From Fimenecus sp045633505 (GTDB lineage: Bacteria > Bacillota > Clostridia > Oscillospirales > Acutalibacteraceae): a DNA stretch of 14,066 nucleotides. Shown here in pieces: positions 5,905-14,066 of this stretch; within the stretch, counting starts at the first letter, position 1, and each line of letters opens with the position of its first letter. Below the pieces are notes generated by a model. It was not told the origin of the DNA and ran no database searches. It saw nothing but the letters and a program-made list of their open reading frames with translations. Location: positions 1-14,066 of the forward strand of contig JAZQYK010000073.1 of assembly GCA_045633505.1 (NCBI GenBank), given 5' to 3'. A program made the position numbers and the translations under genes.

Positions 5905-5913
5905 AAAGGAAGG
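5905..5913 (+). promoter_or_regulatory. Ribosome binding site deciding the PBP start
   Basis: AAAGGAAGG is 6 bases ahead of the ATG at 5920. It is better placed than AAAGGGAG (5842-5849), which would serve a TTG at 5860 and add 20 residues. Confidence 0.8.
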
Positions 5914-5919
5914 CTTAAA

Positions 5920-8139
5920 ATGAATAAAAAACCAACAAAAAATATGTCAATTCGTTCACATATTGCCTTTTTAGGCTTTTCGCTTTTCCTTTTGATTTTG
6001 ATTGGTAACCTTTTCTGGTTGCAGATTGTAAAAGGTGAGGAATATCGTCTTAAAGCAGAAAGAAATCAGTTGAGTGACACTATTGTCAATGCTCATCGTG
6101 GCACAATTTATGACTCAAACATGAAAGTGATTGCTCAAAGTGCATCTGCTTGGCTTGTTTATATCAATCCTTCAAAAATTACAACTGACGAGCAGAAAAG
6201 TTTGCTCATAAATTATTTCACGGAAAATTTCGAGGTTAATGCCGAGACAATTGAGAAGAAGGTCAACAAAAGCGAAAGCGGTTACGAAAAAATCGTCGGA
6301 CAAATCAGTAACGACGAAAAAACCGCGCTTCAAGCATTTATCAAAGAGCACAAAGACCAAAAACTCAATATGATTATAGGCATTGACCCTGACACGAAAA
6401 GATATTATCCTTTAGGCTCGTTTGCATCAACAGTCGTTGGATTTACAGGTTCAGGGGATACCGGCCGAGCAGGTATTGAACTTGAATATAACGACGAGCT
6501 GACAGGCGAGGCAGGTCGAATTATCACCGCAAAAAATGCTTTAGCAGGTGAAATGCCAAACGACTACGAAACAACTTATGATGCACAACAGGGTTATAGC
6601 CTTGTGCTTACAATCGACGAGGTAATTCAGTATTATCTCGAACAACAGCTTGAACAGGCAGTTGAAGAAGCAAGTGCAAAATATGCTTACGGTATTGTTA
6701 TGGACGTTAAAACAGGCGCTATTCTTGCAATGACAACAAAGCCTGACTATGACCTTAACGAGCCTTATACAATCTCATCCGACAAGGTGCTTGAAGAAAT
6801 CGAGCTTATTGAAGATGAAACCGAGAAATCAAATGCAAAACTTAATGCGCAGTATTCACAATGGAGAAACAGAGCGATAAGTGATGCTTATGACCCCGGT
6901 TCAGTATTCAAGGTTTTTGTTGCGGCATCTGCACTTGAAGAAGGTATCATCACAACCGATTCAACTTATAATTGCGTGGGTTCAATCAAGGTTGCCAATT
7001 ATTATCAGCATTGTTTCCACAATACTGCTCACGGCACTCAGACAATCCACGAAGCGTTGCCAAACTCTTGTAATACATATTTTATTACACTTGGTCAGCG
7101 TATGGGCAAGGAAATGTTCTTTAAATATTTCGAGGCATTCGGCTTTACCGAAACTACGGGAATTGACCTTCCTGCTGAGGCAGCCCCAGTTGCAGGCCGA
7201 ACATATTACGACGTGAGCCAGATGGGTATTGCCGAGCTTTCATCAGCATCCTTCGGTCAGACCTTCCAGATTACGCCGATTCAGGTAATCACCGCCGTGG
7301 CGTCACTCGGCAACAACGGAAAACTTATGACACCTTTTGTAGTGTCAAAGGTTCTTGATGAAAACGGTAATATCGTATCCGAAACAAGCCCAACCGTAAA
7401 AAGACAGGTAATTTCAGAAAAAACAGCAGACCTTATGTGTCAGCTTATGGAAGAAGTTTGCATTTCAGGTACTGCTAAAAATGCTTATGTGGCAGGTTAC
7501 CACATTTCAGGCAAAACGGGTACAAGTGAAAAACTTCAGGTGCCTGGCAAAAACATAGCGTCATTCGCGGGTTTTGCACCTGCAAATGACCCACAGATTG
7601 CGGTGCTTGTTGCAATTGACGAGCCACAGGGCGCGTCAACAACAGGTGGTGGCGTTGCGGCGCCAATCGCAGGCAGAATATTTGAAAACGTTCTTGCTTA
7701 TCTTAACATTGACCCACAATACAGCGACGAGGAATTGGCAAAGGCAACAGTCCACGCACCAAACCTTGTTGGTTCAAAGGCAGATAACGTAAAGACAAAA
7801 GCAAGTGGATTTACAGTGAAAATCATTGGTAACGGAGATACGGTGCTTTCACAAATTCCATCAGCAAATCAGTCAATGCCAAAGGGCGGTATTATTGTAG
7901 TTTATACCGATGAAACCTCTGACAAACAGACGGGCACGGTGCCTGACCTTACAAATATGACAATCAGCGAGGCAAACCGAGTTGCAATCAATGCAGGATT
8001 TAATATCAAGGTTGCAGGTACAACTCAAAGCGGCAGTGAGGTTGTTTCATATAAACAGAATATTCCTGCGGGAGCTACTTACGAGCAGGGCACGGTGATT
8101 ACGGTTTATTTCCGTTCAAGTGTGAACGTAGCCGACTAA
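5920..8139 (+). CDS. Class B penicillin-binding protein (transpeptidase) with two PASTA domains, FtsI/PBP2B/SpoVD type
   Basis: From the ATG at 5920 the product is 739 residues. A short cytoplasmic tail and one membrane anchor (about 14-34) lead to the dimerisation domain, with HRGTIYDSN at its start. The transpeptidase domain follows with all three active-site motifs: S328-V-F-K (nucleophile Ser), S383-C-N, and K532-T-G. Two PASTA domains occupy about 610-666 and 673-735. The enzyme crosslinks septal peptidoglycan as partner of FtsW, encoded downstream. The two PASTA domains and the length resemble vegetative PBP2B/PBP2X more than B. subtilis SpoVD, which has one. Because clostridial clusters may carry either role here, I leave the symbol blank. 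A TTG at 5860 could extend it by 20 residues but is disfavoured by the palindrome over it. Confidence 0.95.
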   Translation: MNKKPTKNMSIRSHIAFLGFSLFLLILIGNLFWLQIVKGEEYRLKAERNQLSDTIVNAHRGTIYDSNMKVIAQSASAWLVYINPSKITTDEQKSLLINYFTENFEVNAETIEKKVNKSESGYEKIVGQISNDEKTALQAFIKEHKDQKLNMIIGIDPDTKRYYPLGSFASTVVGFTGSGDTGRAGIELEYNDELTGEAGRIITAKNALAGEMPNDYETTYDAQQGYSLVLTIDEVIQYYLEQQLEQAVEEASAKYAYGIVMDVKTGAILAMTTKPDYDLNEPYTISSDKVLEEIELIEDETEKSNAKLNAQYSQWRNRAISDAYDPGSVFKVFVAASALEEGIITTDSTYNCVGSIKVANYYQHCFHNTAHGTQTIHEALPNSCNTYFITLGQRMGKEMFFKYFEAFGFTETTGIDLPAEAAPVAGRTYYDVSQMGIAELSSASFGQTFQITPIQVITAVASLGNNGKLMTPFVVSKVLDENGNIVSETSPTVKRQVISEKTADLMCQLMEEVCISGTAKNAYVAGYHISGKTGTSEKLQVPGKNIASFAGFAPANDPQIAVLVAIDEPQGASTTGGGVAAPIAGRIFENVLAYLNIDPQYSDEELAKATVHAPNLVGSKADNVKTKASGFTVKIIGNGDTVLSQIPSANQSMPKGGIIVVYTDETSDKQTGTVPDLTNMTISEANRVAINAGFNIKVAGTTQSGSEVVSYKQNIPAGATYEQGTVITVYFRSSVNVAD

Positions 8140-8164
8140 AATTTAACAGAGAGGTATCAATTTA

Positions 8165-9595
8165 ATGAAACTTTCAACACTTCTTCAGGGTGTGAAAACG
8201 CTTAGCGCGTATGAGGATGTGGAAATTGAAAGGATAACGGATAAAGATAAGGATACTAAAGAAAACACATTATTTGTTTGTATCGACGGTGACCGTTATG
8301 ATGGACACCGAATGGTTGAAGACGCAATAAAATCAGGGGCTGTGGCAGTTCTGACAGAACGTGATTTGCGTTGTGAAAAACAGATAATAGTTGAAAACAC
8401 AAGAAAAGCATATTCGCAAATTGCATCTAATTTTTATGATAACCCTGCCAAAAAGCTGAAACTTATCGGGGTGACAGGCACAAACGGTAAAACTTCAACT
8501 GCCTTTTTCATAAAAAATATGCTGAATAATCAAGGACTTAAATGTGGATTAATCGGTACAATTGAGAATGACTTAGGTGACGCCATTTCCGAAGCCATTC
8601 TAACAACTCCCGAGCCTATGGAATTACAAAAATTATTCAGAGAAATGGTGAATAACGGTTGTGAATATTGTGTAATGGAAGTTTCGTCTCAAGCTCTTGC
8701 TCAAAAGAGAGTATATGGTCTTGAGTTTGAAATATCCATTCTGACAAATATAACGATTGACCATCTTGATTATCACGTCACGATGGAAAATTATATAAAC
8801 TCAAAACTTGAACTGTTTAAAAACAGTAAAAAAGCAATCGTCAATATTGACGACTGCAACGTTAAAGGCGTAACGGACAGAATTGCTTGTCCGACAGTAA
8901 CGGTATCCGCCGTTGACAATAATGCGGATTACACCGCAAAAAACGTAATCTGTAATGAAGACTACGTTCAATATGAATTGGTGGGAATGGACTGCATCGG
9001 CAGACTAAAGGTTAATTTACCTGGTGAATTTACGGTTTATAATTCCCTTTGCAGCGGGGTTACACTTCTTGAACTTGGTTTTTCAATAGACGATATATCA
9101 AAATCAGCAGAGAAAATTCAAAAGGTAAAGGGCAGAGCAGAAAAAGTACCCGTGCCAAGAGATTTTACGGTTATTATTGATTATGCTCACACCCCCGATG
9201 GATTGCAAAGCATATTGAACTGTATCAAAGGCTTTACAAGAGGTAAAATTATAACGGTTTTCGGTTGCGGCGGTGACAGAGATAAATCTAAACGCGCCGA
9301 AATGGGCAGAATAGCAGGGGAACTGTCAAGTATTGCAGTGGTCACAAGTGATAATCCGAGAAGTGAAAATCCCTTGCTTATAATAAATGATATTCTCGGC
9401 GGAATGGAAAAAACAAAATCCCGATTGGCAATCATCGAAAATCGCCGTCAGGCAATTGAATTTGCGCTCAGCAAAGCTCGAAAAGGCGACGTGGTTTTAC
9501 TTGCGGGTAAAGGACACGAAACTTATCAGATAATCGGTAACGAAAAAATACGTTTTGACGAACGTGAAATAATAGCGGAATATTTCAAGGAGTAA
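8165..9595 (+). CDS. murE: UDP-N-acetylmuramoyl-tripeptide synthetase MurE (predicted meso-diaminopimelate-adding)
   Basis: The product is 476 residues, normal for MurE, which adds the third amino acid to UDP-MurNAc-L-Ala-D-Glu using ATP in the cytoplasm. The ATP-binding loop is GVTGTNGKTST (residues 102-112). Other markers are TTPEPMELQ, VMEVSSQAL, NSKLELFKN (the region of the carbamylated lysine), DYAHTPDGL and FGCGGDRDKSKR. The amino-acid specificity motif is D396-N-P-R399-SEN, the form found in meso-diaminopimelate ligases; lysine-adding enzymes lack this arginine. In the N-terminal uridine-binding region the usual D-S-R is replaced by K-D-K (residues 27-29, inside TDKDKDTKENTLF), which is unusual. 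AGAGAGG (8148-8154) precedes the ATG by 10 bases. The gene starts 25 bases after the PBP stop and ends 2 bases before murF. Confidence 0.96.
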   Translation: MKLSTLLQGVKTLSAYEDVEIERITDKDKDTKENTLFVCIDGDRYDGHRMVEDAIKSGAVAVLTERDLRCEKQIIVENTRKAYSQIASNFYDNPAKKLKLIGVTGTNGKTSTAFFIKNMLNNQGLKCGLIGTIENDLGDAISEAILTTPEPMELQKLFREMVNNGCEYCVMEVSSQALAQKRVYGLEFEISILTNITIDHLDYHVTMENYINSKLELFKNSKKAIVNIDDCNVKGVTDRIACPTVTVSAVDNNADYTAKNVICNEDYVQYELVGMDCIGRLKVNLPGEFTVYNSLCSGVTLLELGFSIDDISKSAEKIQKVKGRAEKVPVPRDFTVIIDYAHTPDGLQSILNCIKGFTRGKIITVFGCGGDRDKSKRAEMGRIAGELSSIAVVTSDNPRSENPLLIINDILGGMEKTKSRLAIIENRRQAIEFALSKARKGDVVLLAGKGHETYQIIGNEKIRFDEREIIAEYFKE

Positions 9596-9597
9596 TT

Positions 9598-10956
9598 ATG
9601 GAATTAAAACTTCAACAGATTGCAAAAGCATTAAACAATGAAATAAATTCTGAGAAAATAATAGACAGAGTTTCAATTGATAGCCGTGATGTTGATGAAA
9701 ACACACTTTTCTTTGCAATAAAGGGTGACCGCTTTGATGGACACGATTTTATTGAAGATGTAGCAAAAAAAGGTGTGGGCGCAATTGTCAGCCATAAAAA
9801 AGTCAGCGTAAATGCACCCGTAATCTATGTTGAAGATACAAAGCAGGCACTTCTTGATTTGGCATCGTTTTACAGACATTCAATTGATAATTTGATTGTA
9901 ATCGGTCTTACAGGCAGTGTGGGCAAAACCACAACAAAAGAAATGACTGCCTGCGTAATGGCTCAAAAATATAAAACCTTGAGAACAGAGGGTAATTTCA
10001 ACAATGAAATCGGAATGCCAAGAACAATTTTTCGTCTTGACGATACCTTTGAATGTGCTGTGCTTGAAATGGGAATGGACGGCTTCGGTCAAATTTCAGA
10101 CCTTACGAATTCCGCTCATCCCGATTGTGCAATAATCACCAATATCGGTGTTTCGCACATCGAAAATTTAGGCTCTCGCGACGGCATTTTGAAAGCAAAA
10201 TTGGAAATGCTTGAGGGTATGAAAAAAGGCTCAACACTTTTTGTAAATGGCGATAATGATAAGCTTTCAACTGTTGAAAATAGCGATTATAATATTGTGA
10301 AATTCGGAATTGATAATAAGAATTGCGAATTTTTAGCTGAAGACATAATTGAAAAAGATTATTCAACTGATTTTGTTGCCGTCTGGAATGGCAACCGTCA
10401 GAAAGTAACAATCCCAACCGTTGGAATACATAACGTGTATGACGCACTTGTGGCATTTGCTGTGGGAATTGAATATAATATTCAGCCTGACGAAATTGCA
10501 AAAGGACTTTCTCAATATACTCCGTCAGGAATGAGACAGAGAATTAAAGATGCAAAGGGTATTACCGTTATTGAGGATTGCTACAACGCAAGTCCCGATT
10601 CGCAAAAAGCAGGACTTAACACTCTTTGCAAAATCGCAAAGGGCAGAAAAATTGCCGTGTTGGGTGATATGCTTGAGTTGGGTGACTATACTGAAACTGC
10701 CCATCGTACAGTGGGTGAATACAGTGCCCAATGTGAAATTGATGCTCTGTTTACTCTCGGAGAAAGTGCAGAGTATATTGCTGACAGTGCAAAAAAAGGC
10801 GGACTCAAAGACGTATTTGCATTTGACGATAAAACGGGACTTACTGAAGAATTAAAAAAGTATCTTCAAAAAGGTGATACGGTACTTTTCAAAGCAAGTC
10901 GCGGAATGAAATTAGAAGAAATTTTTGAAGAATTATATAAACATTGGGATGTTTAA
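9598..10956 (+). CDS. murF: UDP-N-acetylmuramoyl-tripeptide--D-alanyl-D-alanine ligase MurF
   Basis: The product is 452 residues, normal for MurF, the last cytoplasmic Mur ligase. It joins D-Ala-D-Ala to the UDP-MurNAc-tripeptide. The uridine-binding motif DSRDVDENTLF is intact, unlike in the preceding MurE. The ATP loop is GLTGSVGKTTTKE (103-115, catalytic K110). Further motifs are TEGNFNNEIGMP, LEMGMDGFGQI (from 156, with E157), DCYNASPDS (327-335) and VLGDMLELG. AAGGAG (9587-9592) overlaps the end of murE and lies 5 bases before the ATG, with a 2-base gap between the genes. Its own TAA is embedded in the ribosome site of mraY. Both point to coupled translation along the operon. Confidence 0.97.
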   Translation: MELKLQQIAKALNNEINSEKIIDRVSIDSRDVDENTLFFAIKGDRFDGHDFIEDVAKKGVGAIVSHKKVSVNAPVIYVEDTKQALLDLASFYRHSIDNLIVIGLTGSVGKTTTKEMTACVMAQKYKTLRTEGNFNNEIGMPRTIFRLDDTFECAVLEMGMDGFGQISDLTNSAHPDCAIITNIGVSHIENLGSRDGILKAKLEMLEGMKKGSTLFVNGDNDKLSTVENSDYNIVKFGIDNKNCEFLAEDIIEKDYSTDFVAVWNGNRQKVTIPTVGIHNVYDALVAFAVGIEYNIQPDEIAKGLSQYTPSGMRQRIKDAKGITVIEDCYNASPDSQKAGLNTLCKIAKGRKIAVLGDMLELGDYTETAHRTVGEYSAQCEIDALFTLGESAEYIADSAKKGGLKDVFAFDDKTGLTEELKKYLQKGDTVLFKASRGMKLEEIFEELYKHWDV

Positions 10957-10960
10957 GGAG
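10955..10960 (+). promoter_or_regulatory. Ribosome binding site deciding the mraY start
   Basis: AAGGAG overlaps the murF stop codon and lies 8 bases before the ATG at 10969. A GTG at 10963, only 2 bases away, is too close to be the start. Confidence 0.75.
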
Positions 10961-10968
10961 ATGTGATT

Positions 10969-11997
10969 ATGAATATTTATGTTGCATTGGCATTTGCCGC
11001 GATTTTAAGCTTCGCAATAGCATTTTTACTTGGTTTTGTTATGATTCCTTGGCTTCGAAAGCTTAAATTTGGGCAGACTATTTTAGAGGACGGACCAATC
11101 TGGCACAAGTCAAAGCAGGGTACGCCGATTATGGGCGGTCTTATGTTCATCGTCAGCACAATTGTATCGGTAATTGTTGTGCTTGTAACTGATTATTTAA
11201 TGGGCGGAAATATTTTCGACGGTCAGAGTGTTGTGACAAGCACAATGAAGGTTAAACTTGTTGCAGGTATTTTCTTGGCGTTTGGTTTTGGTATGGTAGG
11301 CTTCGCTGACGACTATATCAAGGTAGTAAAAAAACGCAATCTTGGTCTTACAATCACTCAAAAAACCGTTGCACAGTTGGTAATTATCTTCGGTTATCTT
11401 GCAACTCTTTTCATAAACGGTCTTATATATATCAAAATTCCGTTTGTGGGTGTTGTTAATCTTAGCTGGTTCTTTTGGTTCTTTGGACTTTGCGTAATTT
11501 ACGGTGCAGTCAATGCAGTTAATTTCACGGACGGCATCGACGGACTTTGCGCAAGCGTAACAAGTGTTACTGCAATCGCATTCTGTATTGCGGCGCTTAT
11601 GGTTAAACTTACGGGTATAAGCGTTCTTGCCGCTGCTCTTGCAGGCGGTTGTCTCGGTTACCTTATCTGGAACTATTATCCGTCAAAGGTTATGATGGGC
11701 GATACGGGCTCAATGTTCTTGGGCGGTATGGTAGGAGCCTTGGCTTATGCAATCGACTGTCCGATTATCCTTGTGCTTTTCGGTATCATCTATGTAATCG
11801 AGGCTTTGTCAGACGTGTTGCAGATTGGCTATTTCAAAGCAACTCACGGTAAGAGAATTTTCAAAATGGCTCCGATTCATCATCATTTTGAGATGTGCGG
11901 TTGGAAAGAACGCAAAATCGTTACAATATTCACTCTTGTGAATTTAATTGGCTGTGCAATCGGTCTTGCACTTTATTATTACGGAATAGTAGCATAA
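10969..11997 (+). CDS. mraY: Phospho-N-acetylmuramoyl-pentapeptide-transferase MraY
   Basis: The product is 342 residues of a polytopic membrane enzyme with about ten membrane segments. It transfers phospho-MurNAc-pentapeptide from UDP to undecaprenyl phosphate, forming lipid I on the inner face of the membrane. Diagnostic motifs include GPIWHKSKQGTPIMGGL, the double aspartate D114-D115 in GFADDYIK and NFTDGIDGL (186-193, with D188 and D191). GDTGSMFLGG contains D245, and PIHHHFE carries the H304-H305-H306 triplet. All residues normally required for catalysis appear intact. I chose the ATG at 10969 on ribosome site spacing; a GTG at 10963 would add two residues. The next gene is ftsW, 36 bases on. 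The common order in Firmicutes would place murD between them, and it is absent. Confidence 0.98.
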   Translation: MNIYVALAFAAILSFAIAFLLGFVMIPWLRKLKFGQTILEDGPIWHKSKQGTPIMGGLMFIVSTIVSVIVVLVTDYLMGGNIFDGQSVVTSTMKVKLVAGIFLAFGFGMVGFADDYIKVVKKRNLGLTITQKTVAQLVIIFGYLATLFINGLIYIKIPFVGVVNLSWFFWFFGLCVIYGAVNAVNFTDGIDGLCASVTSVTAIAFCIAALMVKLTGISVLAAALAGGCLGYLIWNYYPSKVMMGDTGSMFLGGMVGALAYAIDCPIILVLFGIIYVIEALSDVLQIGYFKATHGKRIFKMAPIHHHFEMCGWKERKIVTIFTLVNLIGCAIGLALYYYGIVA

Positions 11998-12033
11998 TTA
12001 GTTTAAAAAATATTTAGAAAGGCTGGTGGAATA

Positions 12034-13254
12034 ATGGCAACGAGAAAAAAGAAAAGCCCTTTGGCAGCATTTATGAATCAGGGCTCAATGGATATTCCCT
12101 TTTTCCTTTTGCTAATCGTAATTGTAACAGTTGGCTTGATAATGCTTTTTTCTGCCAGCTATACTTATAGCTATTATAACCGAAATGGTGACAGCACTTA
12201 TATTTTCAGACGTCAGGTGATTTTCACACTTCTCGGTCTTGTGGCAATGTACGTAATCTCCCGAATACGTTACGACTATTTCAAATATTTCGCATTGATT
12301 GGTTTGGTAGTGTCACTTGGACTGTTGCTGATTGTATTGGTGCTTCCTGAATATAAACCGGGATTTAAACGATGGATTAACTTGGGCTTTACAACGTTTC
12401 AGCCGTCAGAAATTGCCAAAATTGGCTTGATTTTGATACTTGCCTTTTTGCTTGATAAGGATTATAAAAGTGTGACGGGCAAAATTCCGAGTAAGTCATC
12501 AATAGCGAATATGGTTTATGACTTTACTAAAGGCAGTCTTGTGCTTTATAAATCCTTTACTAACGTCGTGGGATATGGATTGTTGATTGTAGCCTTTGCA
12601 GGACTCGTTTATCTTGAAAACCATCTTTCAGGTACAATTTTGATGCTTGCCATCGGTATTATTATGCTTTTCTTGGGTGAAGTTAAATATAAATGGTTTG
12701 TAGTGGCAGGTGGAATAATCCTCGTTTTAGGCTTGTTGCTAATTACAAACCCAGAAATTCTTGAAAGCTATATGGGCGAAAGAATTACTGCATGGCTTGA
12801 TAAGGATTATGACCCCACGGGCGCCCGCTGGCAGACAAACAACTCGCTTTACGCTATCGGCTCAGGTGGATTTTTAGGAACTGGCCTTGGACAGTCAAAA
12901 CAGAAGCATCTCTATGTATCTGAGCCACAAAATGACTTTATCTTCTCAATTGTATGTGAGGAGTTAGGCTTTGTAGGTGCTTCGGTTATTATTGTTCTTT
13001 TCGCATTGTTGGTTTACAGAGGAATTTACGTTGGACTTCGTGCAAAGGACCGCTTCGGCGCGTTGCTTTGTATGGGTATCGCATTCCAGATTGGTATTCA
13101 GGTTGCTCTCAATATTGCAGTTGTCAGTGACCTTATTCCAAATACGGGTATTTCACTTCCGTTTTTCTCAGCGGGTGGTACTTCAATCTTTATTCTGTTG
13201 TGTGAAATGGGATTGCTTTTGTCAGTTTCACGAAGCGCACGAAAAAAGGGGTAA
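12034..13254 (+). CDS. ftsW: SEDS-family peptidoglycan polymerase FtsW (or SpoVE)
   Basis: The product is 406 residues with a lysine-rich cytoplasmic start (ATRKKKSP) and about ten membrane segments. SEDS proteins polymerise lipid II into glycan strands together with a class B PBP. Signatures are GFKRWINLGF and TFQPSEIAK (110-129), GTGLGQSKQKH, SEPQNDFIFS with D301 at the position of the catalytic aspartate, and NTGISLPFFSAGGTS (370-384). Its genomic partner is the PASTA PBP earlier in the cluster. In spore formers the homologue at this site may be SpoVE, and sequence alone does not separate the two. The loop after PSEIAK (about 145-175) is polar and rather long. GGTGGA (12025-12030) lies 3 bases before the ATG and AAAGG (12018-12022) 11 bases before it; neither spacing is ideal. 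Confidence 0.95.
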   Translation: MATRKKKSPLAAFMNQGSMDIPFFLLLIVIVTVGLIMLFSASYTYSYYNRNGDSTYIFRRQVIFTLLGLVAMYVISRIRYDYFKYFALIGLVVSLGLLLIVLVLPEYKPGFKRWINLGFTTFQPSEIAKIGLILILAFLLDKDYKSVTGKIPSKSSIANMVYDFTKGSLVLYKSFTNVVGYGLLIVAFAGLVYLENHLSGTILMLAIGIIMLFLGEVKYKWFVVAGGIILVLGLLLITNPEILESYMGERITAWLDKDYDPTGARWQTNNSLYAIGSGGFLGTGLGQSKQKHLYVSEPQNDFIFSIVCEELGFVGASVIIVLFALLVYRGIYVGLRAKDRFGALLCMGIAFQIGIQVALNIAVVSDLIPNTGISLPFFSAGGTSIFILLCEMGLLLSVSRSARKKG

Positions 13255-13260
13255 AATGAA

Positions 13261-14066
13261 ATGAGAGTAATGTTTGTAGCAGGTGGCACGGGCGGTCACA
13301 TTAACCCTGCGGTTGCAGTTGCCAAGGAAATGAAAAGACTTGACGGCGCAACGGAAGTGCTTTTCGTTGGTACGGAAGGCAGAATGGAAACAAAAATAGT
13401 TCCAAAAGCAGGCTTTGAAATTAAAACGGTAAAAATGAACGGCTTTTCAAGAAGTCTTTCAATTAAAGGTATAATCGAAAATATAAATACGGTAATTCTC
13501 ACGTTAAAGGCATCGGGTGAGGCAAAGAAAATCATTAAAGAATTCGAGCCCGACGTTGTCGTGGGCTTTGGCGGATATGTAACAGGTCCAGTGCTTCGCA
13601 GTGCAGCAAATATGGGAATTAAAACTGCAATTCACGAGCAAAATGCCTTTCCGGGCGTTGCCAATAAAGCCCTTGCAAAAATCGTTGATAAGGTAATGCT
13701 TACCTCAGAAGCGGCAGAAAGATATATGACTTGCAAAAATCCTCCCGTGGTAACGGGACTTCCCGTTAGACGTGAAATTGTAAAGACCAACCGTGAGGTT
13801 GCCCGCGCAACACTTGGCATTGAAAGCGATGATATGCTCGTGCTTTCAATGGGCGGCTCATTGGGTGCAGATGCAATTAACAACGCGGTTGTGGAAATGC
13901 TCACAACACTTAAAGACGAAAAGAAAATCTGCTTTTTACACGCAACCGGTAGCTACGGCAAATGGGTGGGTGAAAAACTTACGGAAAACGGTGTTGAATT
14001 CGGAAAAGGCACTAATATCGAAATCCGTGAGTATATAGATAATATGGATATTTGTCTTCCTGCCTG
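13261..14066 (+). CDS. murG: UDP-N-acetylglucosamine--lipid I N-acetylglucosaminyltransferase MurG (5' part, runs off the window)
   Basis: The frame is open from the ATG at 13261 to the right edge, giving 268 residues of a protein that is usually about 355-370. MurG is a GT-B glycosyltransferase on the inner membrane face. It adds GlcNAc to lipid I to form lipid II, the substrate of FtsW and the PBPs. The N-terminal domain carries the glycine loop GGTGGH (8-13), GFGGYVTGP (102-110) and HEQNAFPG (125-132). The C-terminal domain begins with the third glycine motif, MGGSLGA (197-203). The sequence ends in EYIDNMDICLPA, just short of the UDP-GlcNAc-binding segment. AAAGGGG (13245-13251), across the ftsW stop, is 9 bases ahead. 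The gap to ftsW is 6 bases. No internal damage is visible. Confidence 0.97.
   Translation, partial: MRVMFVAGGTGGHINPAVAVAKEMKRLDGATEVLFVGTEGRMETKIVPKAGFEIKTVKMNGFSRSLSIKGIIENINTVILTLKASGEAKKIIKEFEPDVVVGFGGYVTGPVLRSAANMGIKTAIHEQNAFPGVANKALAKIVDKVMLTSEAAERYMTCKNPPVVTGLPVRREIVKTNREVARATLGIESDDMLVLSMGGSLGADAINNAVVEMLTTLKDEKKICFLHATGSYGKWVGEKLTENGVEFGKGTNIEIREYIDNMDICLPA

Noticed and set aside
6881..7216. Plus-strand open frame of 111 codons inside the PBP gene
   Set aside because: It is out of frame within the transpeptidase domain, which carries all its catalytic motifs; there is no independent support.
10136..10501. Minus-strand open frame of 121 codons inside murF
   Set aside because: It lies wholly antisense to a clearly conserved ligase, resembles no protein I know, and is Gln/Arg/Tyr-rich in the way shadow frames of such genes often are.
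11998..12033. A decayed murD between mraY and ftsW
   Set aside because: Only 36 bases are present, with no ligase motif in any frame.
1..14066. Mobile element, CRISPR array, phage, toxin-antitoxin or defence system, or tRNA/rRNA gene
   Set aside because: No regularly spaced repeats, transposase or recombinase motifs, or cloverleaf structures were seen. Apart from one stand-alone nitroreductase, all genes belong to histidine synthesis, NAD salvage or the cell wall cluster.

Overview
This window is an ordinary housekeeping stretch of a low-GC, Gram-positive, anaerobe-type chromosome. It is most likely from a Firmicutes/Clostridia member, perhaps near the Ruminococcaceae/Oscillospiraceae. That placement is inference from the AT-rich composition, the strong AGGAGG-type ribosome sites, the PASTA-bearing class B penicillin-binding protein, the short clostridial-style FtsL and the gene order. 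MurE carries the DNPR signature, so the peptidoglycan is predicted to contain meso-diaminopimelate.

Positions 1-948 hold the end of a histidine operon: the 3' end of hisH, overlapping by one base with hisF. Together they encode imidazole glycerol phosphate synthase. Positions 950-1028 are a compact intergenic element of two GC-rich hairpins bounded by inverted AATGTAGGG ends. It can terminate transcription from both sides. A nitroreductase gene lies on the minus strand (1030-1557). A promoter-bearing intergenic region separates it from a divergent two-gene unit: nicotinate phosphoribosyltransferase overlapping a family I inorganic pyrophosphatase (1677-3646). A strong terminator closes that unit at 3667-3700.

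The 255 bases between pyrophosphatase and mraZ (after the terminator) contain nested dyads of unknown role, a near-consensus sigma-A promoter and a possible MraZ operator. From 3956 to the right edge runs the division and cell wall (dcw) cluster on the plus strand: mraZ, rsmH, ftsL, a PASTA class B PBP, murE, murF, mraY, ftsW and the first 268 codons of murG. These genes are tightly spaced and probably cotranscribed. MurE and MurF finish the UDP-MurNAc-pentapeptide, MraY and MurG make lipid I and lipid II, and FtsW with the PBP and FtsL polymerise and crosslink septal peptidoglycan. murD is absent from its usual place between mraY and ftsW.

I found no mobile element, CRISPR array, phage gene, toxin or defence gene, and no undescribed multi-gene system. 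The items worth a second look are regulatory or comparative: the double-hairpin element, a palindrome in the leader of the PBP gene, the mraZ 5' region, the missing murD and hisA, and an altered uridine-binding motif in MurE.
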